Below, one piece after another: positions 23,401 through 38,400 of a DNA stretch of 64,000 nucleotides (the stretch's first letter is position 1; every line of letters starts with the position of its first letter). The translations under genes and the position numbers were made by a program. Origin of the DNA: Oreocharis arfaki (Eukaryota > Chordata > Aves > Passeriformes > Paramythiidae); contig VZRR01014166.1 in the NCBI GenBank assembly GCA_013398015.1, positions 62,001-126,000 of the forward strand, given 5' to 3'. A model generated the notes under the pieces. That model made no database searches and was not told the DNA's origin. It worked only from the letters and a program-made list of their open reading frames with translations.

Positions 23401-26400
23401 GCATGGATTAATTACGTTGAAAAGCCCAGAGGTCCCCTCCAACACCTGCCCCACTGCCCTAAGAGAGAGAAGAATGATTAAGTCACTTTATAATACTGAA
23501 TTCTTCAGAAGCAGAAAAACTGGATCAGGGAAGAATCACTTTATATAAAGCATTATTTCTTATATTTCTGCATGTTTCTGAACACAGCAGCAGGATGTCA
23601 GTCACAACAGATTCTTGTTTGACATACTTGAGGCCATACTTGTACACCTTTTAAAATACACGAGAATTTTAAAAGGCAATTGCTCACATTCTCTATGAGT
23701 ATGAATGAGCCTAGAATTAACACAGAACACTGTGTTAAGTGGAGATACTCCACTGATCCAGGGCAAGCATCATCTTCTCATTTCCACATTCTGTTCCTTC
23801 ACCCTCCCAGGCACACATGCACGACGGAAGCAATCTGGTTCATACCGTGACTGTATCTCGTGTCCTCTGAATTTACAAATCTTTTTACCAAACAGACATT
23901 TCCCCCTAAGTGTCGGACTGAGAGCACAGGAACACTCTAAGTCAACCTCTACATCCTGACTGCGTAGATCACTTGGAGTCCTGGCCAAATTTGTTGTACT
24001 TCAGGCCACCCAAGAATATTTTCTCCAAAGCGACTACAGATTCACAAAGGATTTCAAGGTATGACAGTAAATCTGAAAGCAATCCCAATTAGCTGATAAT
24101 TAGTGACTTCCTTTATAAGCTGTTTAATTTGTACTTTACAGCCCTGCTTCTGACTCATACCAAGAGCTGAACCCTGCAGACACATAATACATAAATACAA
24201 TTTAAAATCACAAGCAGCCTCCAGTGACTCAGAGCCCCTGCCAGTACAGATACAGTCACCGATTTCCCCACCAGGCATACAATGTGTGAGCACAAATTTT
24301 TCTGCTGCATCACCTTCCAACACAAACCAGCAAAACCACCTTTAGCTGTGTCTGTGTCAGGGATTCTTCTAGCAGAGTTTGCTTGATCAAAGGCTGCAGA
24401 CTGGCAGAAGACTGCAGCACAGACCTAGTTGAATCTGCTTTTGTATTAAACAGCTTTTAGCTTATTCATCATTTTAGAAAAAACAAAAAAACGAGAGCAA
24501 AAAGCTCCATAATTGTGATACAGGCAGGTTTCTATGAAACTCTGGGAAGACTCCCTATAAGGAAATCTCACACTAAAACAAGTGAAAATACGTGCTCCTA
24601 CAAATAGCTTTTATTTATCTTAACAAGTAGATTAGGACAATTCCTTGTCAAAATTAAGTTTATTTTTTTCCTTCCCACTGGCAATCACATGACTGAAGCT
24701 GTCTAACAGAACAAGGCAAACTTTATTTTTGTACTATTTCTATTTTGCTGAAATTTTAGGGTGTGAATTAAGGCATGCAAATCCATAGAGATAATGGGAA
24801 ATTATCTGCGAATCATTCGCCAAGATTTGACTTTAGTAACAGAATTACAGAAATAAAAAATAAAAAACCAGCAATTTTTACCGTTGCTCTTCTCCTCTAA
24901 CAGAGATCACATCAACTGGGTCAAAGCCCTGAACAGTCAAGCTGGATTAACAAATTACATGAAATGCATCTGAGATCAAAATACGAAGTGAGTCACACAG
25001 CAGGGGAGGAGGGAGGAGTTTCATTCCCCAGCCCCAGTCTCCTCCCCAGCCCCAGTTCAGCAGTGCCCTGCTCCCAGCAGCCACACACCCACACTTACTT
25101 CGATCTGAGGCGTTTAAAAGCGCTGCAGATGACGAGAGCCGCTTGCTCACGGCAGCCTCTGCCTGTTTCAGGTTGGCTGTGGAGGGCGAGCGTTTGCTGG
25201 CTGTGGAGAGAAGCGATAACTTTAGAACTCGCCTTCATACTGAGCCTTTCACACCTTGCTGAGAGAGCTCACTCTCCAAGTATTACATCCTGAAAGCTAT
25301 TTTCACTTTTGTTTAATGAGATGAAACACAGATGATTTTGTTTTCCTTTGAATAGGCTTGATACCATTGGCACCAGTTGGGACAGGCACAGAAAAGGTGG
25401 AGTTTAGTGGAGGCACGCCAGGATTTATGCATATGTGTGCAAACAAGGGATTTTTAAACCCTGTGCCCCTATCATGGTAACACAAAAGCTACTGAGGTTG
25501 TGTGTTGTTACCAGACTGGCAAGACAGAAAAAATAACAATAAAATCTGGAAAATTTCTTTCTTCATTCCTGTCACATAGGTATGTCAAAACAGTTTTTTA
25601 ACCACTAGTTAATAACTCCAAACCAAAACAATTCCCTTGAAGAGATAAAACCAAGTCCTGAGGAAAAGCAAGAAAGCATTCCTATTTCTGATTGCTTCAC
25701 AAAGGGAGCTGTACTTTAGAAATTGCCTATTTTTCTCTAAAAGCTACTCTTAAGTTAATGTTTCCTATAACATCTGCAATTCTTTGGGAAAAAAACCTGC
25801 CACAAGAGGCATTAAATTTTTTTTTTTTTGGTATGCGTATACAGACACATAGACATAAATCAAAATCACATCTCGTGTGGCAGAACTGCAAGTTTATTAC
25901 AAGGCACATAAACACCAGCTTTTTAATTTCAAATAATGTACTTTCAGGATGAACACTACTCCAGAGTGTGAAAGCCTAGGAAAAGCATGTACCTGTTGCT
26001 ATAGAAACTCAGTAAGCAGAAAACATTAATGTACACAGGGTGGTGCAGACCAGCATAACAAACACATGGAATTCTATACATCTAACACAAGTAATCGATT
26101 TTACTGACATACTGGACAGCAAAGTGATTAACTTGAACTCATTAGTGCGTAAGTACCAACGGACACAGCAGCACTACTCACCACAGAGGCAGCATCTTTT
26201 CCCTTTGCCAGCATGCTACAACAGCCCCTTATAGCCAGAGCCAGGACACAAGGATTCCTATGGACAGCCCCAGGGGAAGCTCTTGTGACAGTGAACAAGA
26301 GCAAAGTCACCACGGGATAAGAGGGAGAGAGGGAGATCTACCGAATCTAGTTAAGAAATGAAGAGCTGAGCTTAGTGGATGCTCTCCCAACATAACAAAA

Positions 26401-29400
26401 AGAAGGAAAAAAAAGGGGGTATTTTATGAATGGAGTCTGAGAACTGGGATAACTAAACAGCCTTAAGAGGTTTTATATACAAAAATGAGGAAACTCATAA
26501 TTCATGTATTCGGGTGTTTTTGAAGGGGAAGGCTACCCTCTAGTGTCTGCTCTTAAAAGGAAATCCTGGCTCCTGCCTGAACTCAGCTGAGTCCAATGCC
26601 TCCGAACATCACACAGACACTTCACACAAATTTCTCTTGGTTCAATTTAGCACTTCAGCACTTGTGTGAAATCTGACATTTGGTTTATCACCTACTGGGA
26701 CCCAGGTAAAGAGGTCAATGCTTTTCTGATCAATACATTTGCATGATCAGATGGCCTCAACTTTTTCCCTACCTCATTCACAGAACAGCTTCTGCAAATT
26801 TTAAAGCTCTTCTCACTAGGTTAAAAAAAGGCTTTAGAAGAGAGACAGAATATTCCTGAGCCAGTTAGTCTGGTTATGTAGCTATGTACAAAACATTATT
26901 TGAAAAAGTACCTCAAATATCTTCCTTGGGGGAAAGTTAGAAAACCTTCATCAAGGAGTTTGAAATCGAAGAAGCAAACAGCCCATGTGACACCAACTTC
27001 TCTATTTTTCTAGTGGAAGGGAGAAAGCAAACTGCAGCAGCAGAGCCAAAGAAAGCACATGTCTGCCATGCAGCAAGGCTTGGAACTGGGCAAGGAGCTG
27101 GGAAACATGGGATCTTAAGAAAATCACTCAGAGTGAGGAGCTTTCAATCCTCACAGGGTTGCACTGAGAGAGGGCAGCATTGCCTGAGGCTGGATAACAT
27201 TAGGCTGCATAAAATAAGACTAGCTATCTCTCACTTCCTTCCAAATTTCTACTAGGACAAGGAAGCTCTTTATTTAGCAAGGACAGACTCCGGCAGCCCC
27301 ATTTCTATTCTAATAGCACGTCTCCAGCCCTGATGCACCTAAACCTCTAGTTCTGCTCAGCAGGCACCACTAAAACACCCCCTTTACCAGGACTGTCATC
27401 AAGGATGCTTTATTGCACAGCCCGGCCATTTCTCTTGGGAGACCCACACCCTGCCTGTTTCATCTTAGCACCGACAGCAATGTCATTAATGTAACACTTG
27501 ACTCTGGGGCTTTCATCAGTTTTTACATTTCACCATCAGTGGGATCCCTGCTGTGGTCTCATGAATCACACTCAGCATCCCACAGAACTGCTGATGGTTG
27601 GGGAAATGTTCCACTACATGGGCTTCACTTTCCAGAGCACACTATCACCCAAAACTTCTGCTCTGCCACTCAATGTTCCTAAATATTGCTGTTGACAGAC
27701 CCAGTCCATGGGAGCTATACCTGATTCTGCATTTTTTTTGCACAGCAATACAATACATAAGGACACTCTATTGTATTGCTGTGCAAAATTGCTTTTGTCA
27801 TAAAATAATTAAAGAATATCTGAAATCAGTTCCCCAAATGGTTCTCACTTAAGAAATGGCGCTTTAATCCCAAATCTGCCCCAGAATTTGATGGTGGAAA
27901 TATAATATTGCATTGAAATTTGCTACAGATTTTAGAGAAGGTGCACTATTCAGCCACAATGATGTAATGGAGCAGACCTCATATGGTGTCATTTTTCAAA
28001 GTAAAAAAAAAAGGTAATTGTTGTCTTTCCAGAAATTATGCAAACATAAGACAAAATGGACCACAGAAGGATTTTTTAGAAAGCCAGCTGGACTTAAGTA
28101 TCCCACATGGCTTGGGTAGATTTTTAATAATAATTAAATAATGAGCTCTCAAAGTTAAGAAGAATTACCCTGAAATAGGAATAAATATGCAAAATGTAAA
28201 ACCAGTCATGGTTCCACCCCACACATCACAGCTTCCTGTTTGAAACATTAACGTAAAATCAAACACAATTTTTAAAAAAATGCGGGTGCACAAGGGTTTG
28301 ACTAAGACACTGCATTATCTGTTTATTTCCATAGCAATTTTTTTCCAGACTGCTACCAAGTTATCCAAATTGATCTACTATTGCTGAACTATCTTCATAG
28401 TTATTTTATGATGCATAAGTCACAGTTTAAGCACCTGTTATTATATCAGGAGCATTTGTATTGGAAGATATTTTATCTTAAATGTGCTTCAGCAGCACTG
28501 AAGATCCTCCACAACGAAAAGAATAGACAGACAAGGCTCATTTCCTCACGTAAATCAGGAGAGAGCAAAGAATATTATCTTGTGTTTGTTAGCAGAATAA
28601 AACCCAGTGCTTTCTTAAACATGTAAGGCAAATGTGATTTTCCAGTTTCAAGGTTAAATGATATTTGGTAGTGTGAGACACAGCAAATGGATTTATAAAT
28701 GTACCCAAGCAACACATGTAAAGCAGGTAAATGAACCCAGCCAAACTGGCTGATTTTGGAGAAAATTAGGGGCTCATGACGTGCAGGGTAAGGGAAAAGT
28801 TAACTAAAATACATACACTTCTGCTGTGTTGCCAGAGTAGTTAAATCATAGTCAGACCTCCACTGCATTTTCAAGTCTCTCTTGTCTATGTCACAGACAG
28901 CTGCACTGCATTAGTAATGCTGTGGGCATGCACAGACTGTCAGGATTCAGATTCAGCTGGGTCTCAGCTGAGAGTTTTCATCTCAAACTAGCTACAAGAA
29001 ACAATTCTGCTTATTAAACAGATGTATCAGTGATCCAAAGCATTTCTATGAATGGCTCAGTCTGTGCACTGGAAAGTGCCAGAAATCTAATGAAAACACA
29101 TTTGAAGTATAGAATTATCTTTAGATAATTGGGACAGCCCTGATTCTGCAAAACCCCTCATGGAAAAAGTATCAAACTGCACAAGAGACCCATTCCCTTT
29201 CACAAAGTTTCAGCAATATATAATTTGATTTTGCAAATGTTACTTCAACTGCTGGTAAAACAAAGCAAGAAGGAAACAAACCAAGCCCTACCACACACTT
29301 TTAGCAAATTAGGAAGCAACGAAAGGGTCTGAAATTACCCTGAAAACCCCCAAATCTTAAGACTACTGAAGTAATTTATATTCAAATACCTGCCACTAGG

Positions 29401-32400
29401 AATTTCTGTTCTCCCTGTGCTGTATCCAGACACCTTTAAAAACCCAAATGCACATAGCCTTTCCCTGAAAATTCCCTCAGGATGCCATGACTTATGCTGT
29501 AGTTGAATTAGCTGGGAGGGACAGCCAAAACGAGGGGAGCTGCCTTCTACTTCGGGATCACATTTGTTGCACAGCTGGCCAAGATCCAGGAAAAGATCTA
29601 TAAGAAGATGGTTTTCCTTAGTTTGAGAACTCAAGTTTAAAAGGTTAGTAGTGAGTGTAAAACAACAGAAAAGTAAAATTTTAGAAATCAATACCACCAG
29701 TTCCACCTTCATCTGTGCTCTGTTGTTCTGTGGAAGAAGAAGGTTTGTAAACTAAGTCATGAGGTCAAATAGCAAAAAAACGCAAGTCAACCAAAAAATG
29801 GGGATGCTGCATATCATAATTACAACTTATATCACAGCACTTTTAAACATGTTACAAACACACACTCAAGCTGACAGAAAATGACAGTACCAAAACACAC
29901 TCAGTACAATTCCACCAATACAGAAGACAGGGCTGAATTGAAGCATTTTCTGATTTATTTTATTCCTGGCCAATAACTTATGTCATTTATTGGTGCTTAG
30001 GTAGTGCATGAAAAGATCCCTTCCACTGCAATCCTTATTTGCTGGTCTGATTTCAGAATGTTTACAAACAGAAACAGGTCATTGTGAAACACGAAATGAT
30101 CTGAGTTCAAACTAAAGAATGTTAAAATGCATCACCTAACCTGGAATGGAACCCATGCTCCAAGAATCTTGGACTGTCCACTGCATCTCCTTACCCATTA
30201 CTGGGCATTCAAATAATCAGTCAGCATTCCAAAACTCCAAGGGTGTCTTTAAAACATTTTAGATGTGATATTGGACTACAACTGGGTATTTTTGTTTTTA
30301 TCACCTGTCTTAGCAGTCCATTACACGAACTGCATTTGGAGGATGCTGAATTATCTTAACATTACACATTGTAATTCTCCTTATCTGATGTTTCGGGGCT
30401 GGCAGTGCTGTCACGTGTTGTATTTCCCATGGAGCTTCTCTCCAGCCCTTCTCAAGGTCAAAAATAGCTCTAAGTCTGAGCAGCACTTCAGGACAAGTAC
30501 AGATACGATACTTTCCCCATGAGCTACCCACAGATCCTGCTTTAAGATCCAAGATAGGAAAGGATGCCCAGGTCCCTATGAACAGTGCTGCATCTGCCAG
30601 TGTTCACACATAACATTCTGTGATTTTAGTCCTGCTAAAAACCAGTGCTGCTTACCTGTCTTGCCTTCTGAGTCCGGAGTCACGGATCCCCCCCATGACC
30701 ATCTCTTCTGTCGTGTTTCCAGCCGCTGATTCCGTTCCAAGGTGCGATGCAGAACTGCTTCATAGCGCTCCTACCAAACAACATCTCCATGAAACTTGTA
30801 ACTGTTAAACACAGCCACAACAGAAGACAAAATACAGACCCCCAGTATGATTTATAATCCGTTTTACCAGGCTTTTGTTACAAAAATTATCATGCAATGG
30901 ATGTTGAAGGCAATTTATGGCCTCAAAACACTGCAAACATGATTAGGTTGACCTAAAGCACAGATAATCTATTCTACTCTTTACTTAAAATAGCCACCAA
31001 ACAGATTTCCTATTCAGTAAACAGCACTACTTATTTTCTAAATAGGGATGAACCCCAAACCGAGCGAAAGTAATCAATTACCCTTGAAACTATTTGTCTG
31101 ATGAAGTTACTTCTAGAAGGTGATAAAAATCCTCCATTACAAAATACTAAGTATAAGGTTATTTGTATTTCCAAAGAACTATAAAAACAACGACCCAGGT
31201 CTTAACAGACACTGACATTAAGAGAGATGTGATGAAACCAGAAAGAGCAAGACATAAAGGCAAAACTACAAAAGAAGACCAATCAACTCCAGGCCTCAGC
31301 AACCACTGCTGACAGGACAAAGGGGGCTGAAAGAAGCTTTTGCTGCTTTCTCCAGAACCAGTAACTGCTAACAGGGGAGCTTTAGCTCTTGTGCATAAAG
31401 ATGAGCTATAACCACGCTAGACTCTTTCTTTCCAGCCAGGTTTCCACACATGTCCACAACGCATTTCTCTTCTGGAATAGTTATATCCCAAGTGATCTTT
31501 CGAAGCAGTATTTGCTGCTGCAACACTGCAGTAAGATGTCAAGGGAATTCATTATATAGCCATTTCTCCCACTTGAGGACACAAGACTTTCACCTGCTTT
31601 CAACACCATGTCACAACACAAACTAAAAAAGTCGCTGTGAAAAATACACAATGTAAACTTGGAAGGGAGGATTCTGCTCACTGACAAAAGATAAAACTAA
31701 AAGTTTTTGTTTGAAATATAAAGCTTAGCTTCCCCTCTGCTAGAGAAACCTGAACTAGAGTTTACCTAAGGTGCCAAAGTACCCAGACATTATGTAATCT
31801 GTAGATTGTATTTCCATGGAGGTATCTGCAGTGCAGTAATTCTTCAGTCAGAGTTAAAGACACAGGCTTCACTTTACAAATGACAGAAATGAGCTCAAGG
31901 CCTCAGTACAGAGCTCCAGAGATGTACAGAATAACTGAGGAGTTGTGGGGAGACAGGCATCTGAATCCTCACCATGGCTAGTGGTCTTCAAGATTCTTAG
32001 AACCACCTCCTTTTCCACAGCATTTGCTACTGTGCTGCTTCTACCTTTGCCCATGATTAACTAAATGAGACTTAGCTAAATAAGTTTGTAATGTTGGGAT
32101 CTACGTATTTTGATGCACTTCTATCTGCCAAATTTACAACTGTAGATGGTATTTTGCTGGTATCTTTTCCTCCTGTCAGAGTACCAAAGTCAAGATCTGT
32201 TTCAACTTTCTGACTGAAGGCAAGGTTTTACAGGTCAAATCCGTACTGTCTTCCCATGTTCCAGATTCTGCACGTATAACTCTCTATGCAGAAGATCATC
32301 TCCAGGGACTGAGTAAAAGACAAGATTAACATCTCATTGTCAGTCCTCGTCTTCCTTGATTATTCACTCTGGTGGCCACTTAAAACTTATCTACCATCCT

Positions 32401-35400
32401 CAAAACGACATGAATAAATGTAATATATGTAAATGTAACACCTTTTTGAAGCATAAGGATGCTTTTTGCATAAAGTAGTTGCTTAAAGAAATGACACAGC
32501 ACTGGACCGCAGTCAGAGCCCACCCAAACATTTCTGTCCTCCAGCAATGTAAGCTATTCCATGAAGCTCAAATGAAATATCAACCTGATCACACCCAGGA
32601 GCTGATTACAGAAAACCAAATACCAGCACAGAATAATGCCAGTCAAAAAGGGTAGAAAAGATAGATTGCTAGAACAGTATAACAGTGCTGGACTCCAAAG
32701 GGGCATCCAGCCAGGCTTACAGGCTCTTCACCAATGACCCACATTAAGTTCTTACAACCAGCTTATGAAAGCACAGATGTGTGATGCTTCCACTGCTGAC
32801 ACCCTGGAAATGAACTCTTACAAAACTTGCACATTTAATATGCACTTACAGAGCTACTTGTCAAAAGGATGGAATAACTTCATATATTTATTTCTGCTAT
32901 CAGCTTCTATTCATTTGCAGTGAGTCCCTGCCCAGGTGCAGTCAGAGCAAAGGCCAGTGAGAACAGTCACTACACAGTTCAAAGCAGCAAATGACAAATA
33001 CACAGGTAACATCACCACCCTTCATCATACAGGAATGAATTCTGATTTAGAAGAACTAAGAGAATGTGAGTCTCAGGCCACAGCAGGGCTAAAAGGAAGC
33101 AAGACACAGAAATAAGAGAAGTAAGTCTAAGACCTGTCACCCATGCTGATTTATAGACAGACTCCACGAAGTGCTCTGAAGGCATCTGGAAATCTAGGAA
33201 CATGGGGCGGGGTTTTTGCTCATGTGAAAAACAGCCAGGGCTCAAACAGCCACAGCTCCTGAAGTCCTGAGTGCCTCAGCTATACCAAAGCTCTGTGGGG
33301 AAAGTGGACATGTCAACACAGCCCACTGTAGATGTGGAAAATACTTTTATATTCTAATACATTCATCATTTCCCTAAGTTTCTCATTCACACCACTTCAG
33401 AGCATGGTAATGTAGGAAAACAATGTAGTTCTTTTAAACTATAGAACTTTGATGTGTGTTACCTTCTCTTCCTCTATTTTTTGTTTCCTCTTTTCTTCTA
33501 CTGCTGCCCTCCGTTGTTCCTCTTTCTGCTTCATTTCTTTTAGCTTTCTCTGCCTTTCTTCTAACTGTTTTTCATACTGGAGTTTTGCTTTTCTCTCCTT
33601 TTCAAGGATTTGTGTCTCTTTGGCAGCTGTGAGAATATATTTTTAAGAAAAAAATTAAAAACAAACTTAGCCATTCATTGATATTGGAATGCAATTTACA
33701 AGCAAGAGACTATCTAAGCAGAATTATTACCACTTGGAGTGAAAATGTACAAGAAGGTGAGCTTGCAGAGGTGGATGACATCACACATGACAACAGATTC
33801 ATCTTTAATTCTGTCCCCAGGTTGGAAGTGGAATTAGAACCTTGCCTGCCACTAGGCTTTACTGTCTAGACAGGAAGATCAGGATATGTATATTCCCTAT
33901 GTTAAGCATACACTTTTCTTATCAACATAATAATGATGTCTCTGTAAGGAAGCAGTAAATTAAGAAACAAAAAGCAGAATTTTCTATGTCGTGTTTTTCT
34001 TTTTTTTCTTAAGAACAAAATATAATAAAATATTTAAGGCATTGAGTGACAAGATGGGAAGACCCTACAGCTCCTGCCTTGGAGTTGAAAATAGTTATAG
34101 CACTGTTCTCTGAAGCCTCCACCAAGGAACAGCCGAGTGCAGCTCAACAGGAAGCCTCAGGTCCTGTGACACAAAGCTAGTGGCTGAATGCACAGGGTAT
34201 TTTCCATGGCCAGACAGATGAAATGTTTTTTTTTCTTGCAGTTCAGAAAAAAGTCTAGAAACAGGACTTTGCACATCAAGAGACCACACAACTACACCAA
34301 CAATGCACAGGCAGCATCTACACATAGGGCCCCCAAAATACTGCTGAATTTTATATGCATACTACCCTCTTCCCATATTAGGACAGCACAATAATTCCTG
34401 TTGTTGTGCGTCTTTGCTTTTATGTTAAGAAACGCACATCTCAGAGAGACATCTCTCCTCTCAAGCTGGGAGCCCAAGACCCAGGGCTGCAGGGCACACT
34501 GTGACCCTTTCATCTCCTGCTATACACACATGCACTGATTCACATCACAAGCAGCATAAAGCTGGGCAAGAGTTTTCTGCTGCTCTCTAGTCTCAGATTC
34601 CCTACTAAGATAAAGTGTATACTGCTGACACTTCAATCCAGGAGTCACTTCAGTGTGCTGGGAAACAAGGGAAGCAGTGTTCAAGGCAAACAAGCCATTC
34701 AAGTAGCTAAATCTTTTTTGGTTTCCTCTGAATCAGCGTTCTCCAAACCTCACTCTTCAGAGCTATAGGAAGCAGTTCTAAGCTAAAAGTTTTCATTTTC
34801 TAAAGTGTTTTTGTTAAGGCTTTCAACAAAGAATTGGCTAAATTTGCTGGGTGGTCACTAAGAAATGGAAGGTCAGAAGTGACATAGAGCTTCAACAAGC
34901 TCAAACTCTCTACAGTTGTTTCCTTCCCAAATCAAAAACTTCTTCATTCAGGTTCACAGACGGACACTGATGCAAGACCAAGAGCAGACCTTGTCTCTTG
35001 TCCCCAGCATGCTGACAAAAGTGACAAAAAGAACATAGGTAAGGGGGATAATTCCTTCAACACAAACATTTTAGAAAATCATATTCCAAGTGAAACATGA
35101 AAATACCATGTTGTTTTTCCCGCTCTTCTCTACGCTCCCTGGCCAGTCTTTGCCTTTCTTCTGTTCTTAGCATGGAACCATCTATTACTGTCAAAACAAA
35201 AAATTAAGACACATAATTGTCAATGATTCTGACCATCCAAATTTAAATAAAAAGTCAAAGGTCTTTACTATCAAAAGGAGAATGAAATTTCCTGAGAGAT
35301 GCACACACCACGAAATCACTGCATACTCTATATCGAGATTAAAGATACCATCTGAAAAATTCATAGAAAGCTGAACATCCTCCTTTTCCCCCCTTTCCAT

Positions 35401-38400
35401 TCCCTCACAACACTATTTTTAATAGGTGCAACAGAAAGCAGACACCATATTAAAGGCTCAATAGGTATAGTCAAAATATAGTCAAAAGAAAGCCTGAGAA
35501 GTCAGGCGTGCGAGAACATACCCTATTCCAAATTCAGCTCTGATCCCCATTCTTGTACATATTAAGTACCATGAACAAGAACGACAGGAATTTAGGAAAA
35601 TGTCATCTGGGAACAGATAGTTCCCCAGTCATGACAAATTCAGAGCACTGCAGGACAGCTCATTTGCAGACTAAGCAGAACCAAGGCTTAAGCAGATTTT
35701 GCAGGTGTAAAAACTTAAATTTCAGCAAGAAATGAGCTGGTAACTTGCCCAGAGCACAAAACAATAATTTATCTTTGCTGTCATGCCTCACTTACAAGAC
35801 AGGCAACTTCAACTGAACTCTGAGCCAGTCAAAAGCAGAAATCTGTCACCAAAATCAGGCCTACAAAACATCTACCAGGTGCTCTGATGCCCCCTGAAGA
35901 AAGAACACCAAACTTCTCTTCAAATATATTCTTTTCAATCCCTGCTAACTCTCCCTTATGAACCCAGCACTTCATTAAGAGCAATGACCTCTAATTATAC
36001 CTGGTTTAGTTGCTGTCTTTATTGAGGTCTGGACTGCAAGAGGGCTAATTCCACTTTGGCTTCTTCTTTCTTCTGCTATGGCTTGGGCTGCAGCAACTGT
36101 GAGAAAGAATCATTGCACATTAAGAAAAACTCTACAACTGAAACTCATGAAATAAGTATCTAGAATAAATACATACAATTCTACTTGATGTTGCTGAAGC
36201 TTTTATTAAATAACTAACTGGGGGCTGCACAACTTGTAAGGCAGAACTTGTCAAGTGAGAGTTGAGGCCTAGCATAACTTTTTGTTGTAAAAACAACATT
36301 TACTAAACCTTATGCTTTAAGACTACAGAGTTTCAAAGATCAAACTTACTTAATAACTCTTCTAAGACAAATCCCATTATTTTGCAAAGTTACTTGTCTG
36401 ACTTACACTTAGTAATAAAAACTCTTTGCTACCACATGAGCATTTGTGGGCTGCACACATGTATGTAATAGTCCATTAGCACTGGTAGAATCATATTTTG
36501 ATGAGACCCAAGCAGGGAGAGGTTTATGAAGACCTGTCATTACTTCATGACATGAAACAGAAAGGGGGTTAGCTGCATAAAGTAAACCATTAAGGGATGT
36601 TTACAACATACTTCTGGAACCTGGATCTTCAAAAATAAATTTTAATTATAAATTAGACTCCAAAACAGTAATTTGAGCATTTGTGCAGAGACCCATTCAC
36701 CTTATCTGAGATTCACCAAGGTGACTTCAGCAAAATGCAGGGTTACAACTCGCAGATAATCACACAGAAAAGAAATGCTACCAGTATTAATTTCACTAAA
36801 TAACAAAACCCATTAACAAGTCAGGGAGACTAATTTACTGTATCACTTCCTCCAGGTTTTCTCTGTTTTGGTATCAACTTTCTCTAATCACCTTGCAGGG
36901 TGTGAAGGTGAAGCATTACAGGGAAAGCAGGCAGGGCAACCTGTAAGACAGCATTACCCCAGTGCCCTGCACAGCTCAAACAGAAGTGTCCTCACACACT
37001 GCCACCTTGTTCTCACCTTGGCTGACAGACACTGGGAGCTCAACCGGGTTCCTTGGAAAAGCCCAACTTCAGAAGCAAGGGAACACACCACACAACCACC
37101 CAAACATGAGAAAGTTGAGGACAGTTTTACACAGAAAAGGCAAATCCACAAAAGGAACATGTAACGTGCTGTGAACTCAACCAGAACAGGAAAGACTAAT
37201 AGTACAATTTGCTGTTATATTTTAAAAAAGAAGACTACAACTTTGCCAACGATCTGACTTCCCTTTAATAAGAGTAGTGCAGAATGCAAAAGGGGAAGGA
37301 AGAGTCTCCCTCTTCTCCATGCATTGCCATGACAACTAGTTGTGTCATGGTAATAACCCTCCCTAAGGCTGTGCCCAAGAACAATCACCTCAAAGTGTTT
37401 AATCCCATGTGATGTCAGTGATAAATGCTGATTACAATACTTATTCAGCAACTCTAAACTGTCACCCGCAGCTGTTGCCAAGTCCTGAATTAATTTTTCA
37501 CTGCAGCAGCAAACAAAAAAGTCTTCCTCAAGCCCATCCTATACATCTCTGAGGCTCTTTTCAAGCAAGTCAGAGACCAGATACTACGACATGATGAGAT
37601 TACCAATTGGCAAAAAAAAACCAGCTTAAAAAGGGCTCACTGTAATTTCACTATCTAGATCAAAAGTCAGACAAAAAATCTGATTTTTGTACACTGTTGC
37701 ATGTCACATGGATGGGAATCCAGCCCAAAAAAACACCAAGTGGAGAATAACAGAATTATCTATTCTAACACAAGCAGAAGTGGAAACAGCCAGAGGAAAA
37801 GCAGCCCACAGCACGTGTTCTGAGAGCAGAAATGTACAGCCAGGGCATTCATATCCAATGACACCTTCGTACATCACAAAGGCTGAAGGAACATAAGCTT
37901 CTTCAAATACCACTTAGATTTCAGACAAATACAGAAATCCAGGTACATCTTTCCTCAAGGGAGGAGACAGAGGCGCCCAGGCAGCCTGAGCCAACCCAAC
38001 CCAGGCAGGAAATAATCCCAACAGAACAAATTCACTCTGCGCCTACAGCAGCTTCAGTTAAGACCAACACTGGAATTTTGCCTCAACTCTCAAGTTTAAA
38101 TATCCAGATTTCCATAACTAAGTTACAGTAAGAAGCAACCTGCAATTAAACAGGTAGAATATTAATTTTATTTTACTTGCAGAAGTATTTTACTATTAAA
38201 AATCTTGCTGAACAAACCAGCCATAATGGATATGGGGGATTATGTATTTATTTACTCAATCAAAAATAAACATACAGTTGGAATAACGTTCATGATTAGA
38301 AGGCACTGATTTAAAAATGTGTCACATCTGCAAAGCAATTAGTCAGTTTATCTTAATTAAGGTTAATTAACTGAGGTTCTATAAGACAGGAAAGTGGGTT

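Larger units (their letters stand above)
25201..30655 (-). other. MAP7D3 intron between exons 5 and 6
   Basis: A 5.5 kb intron holding the candidate micro-exon (29707-29727) and a perfect 20-bp inverted repeat (27736-27788). No other exon or recognisable repeat was seen. Confidence 0.5.

Noticed and set aside
23310..23480. Possible degraded CR1 around AGAGGTCCCCTCCAACACC
   Set aside because: Similarity limited to one short phrase; the rest does not follow CR1 order.
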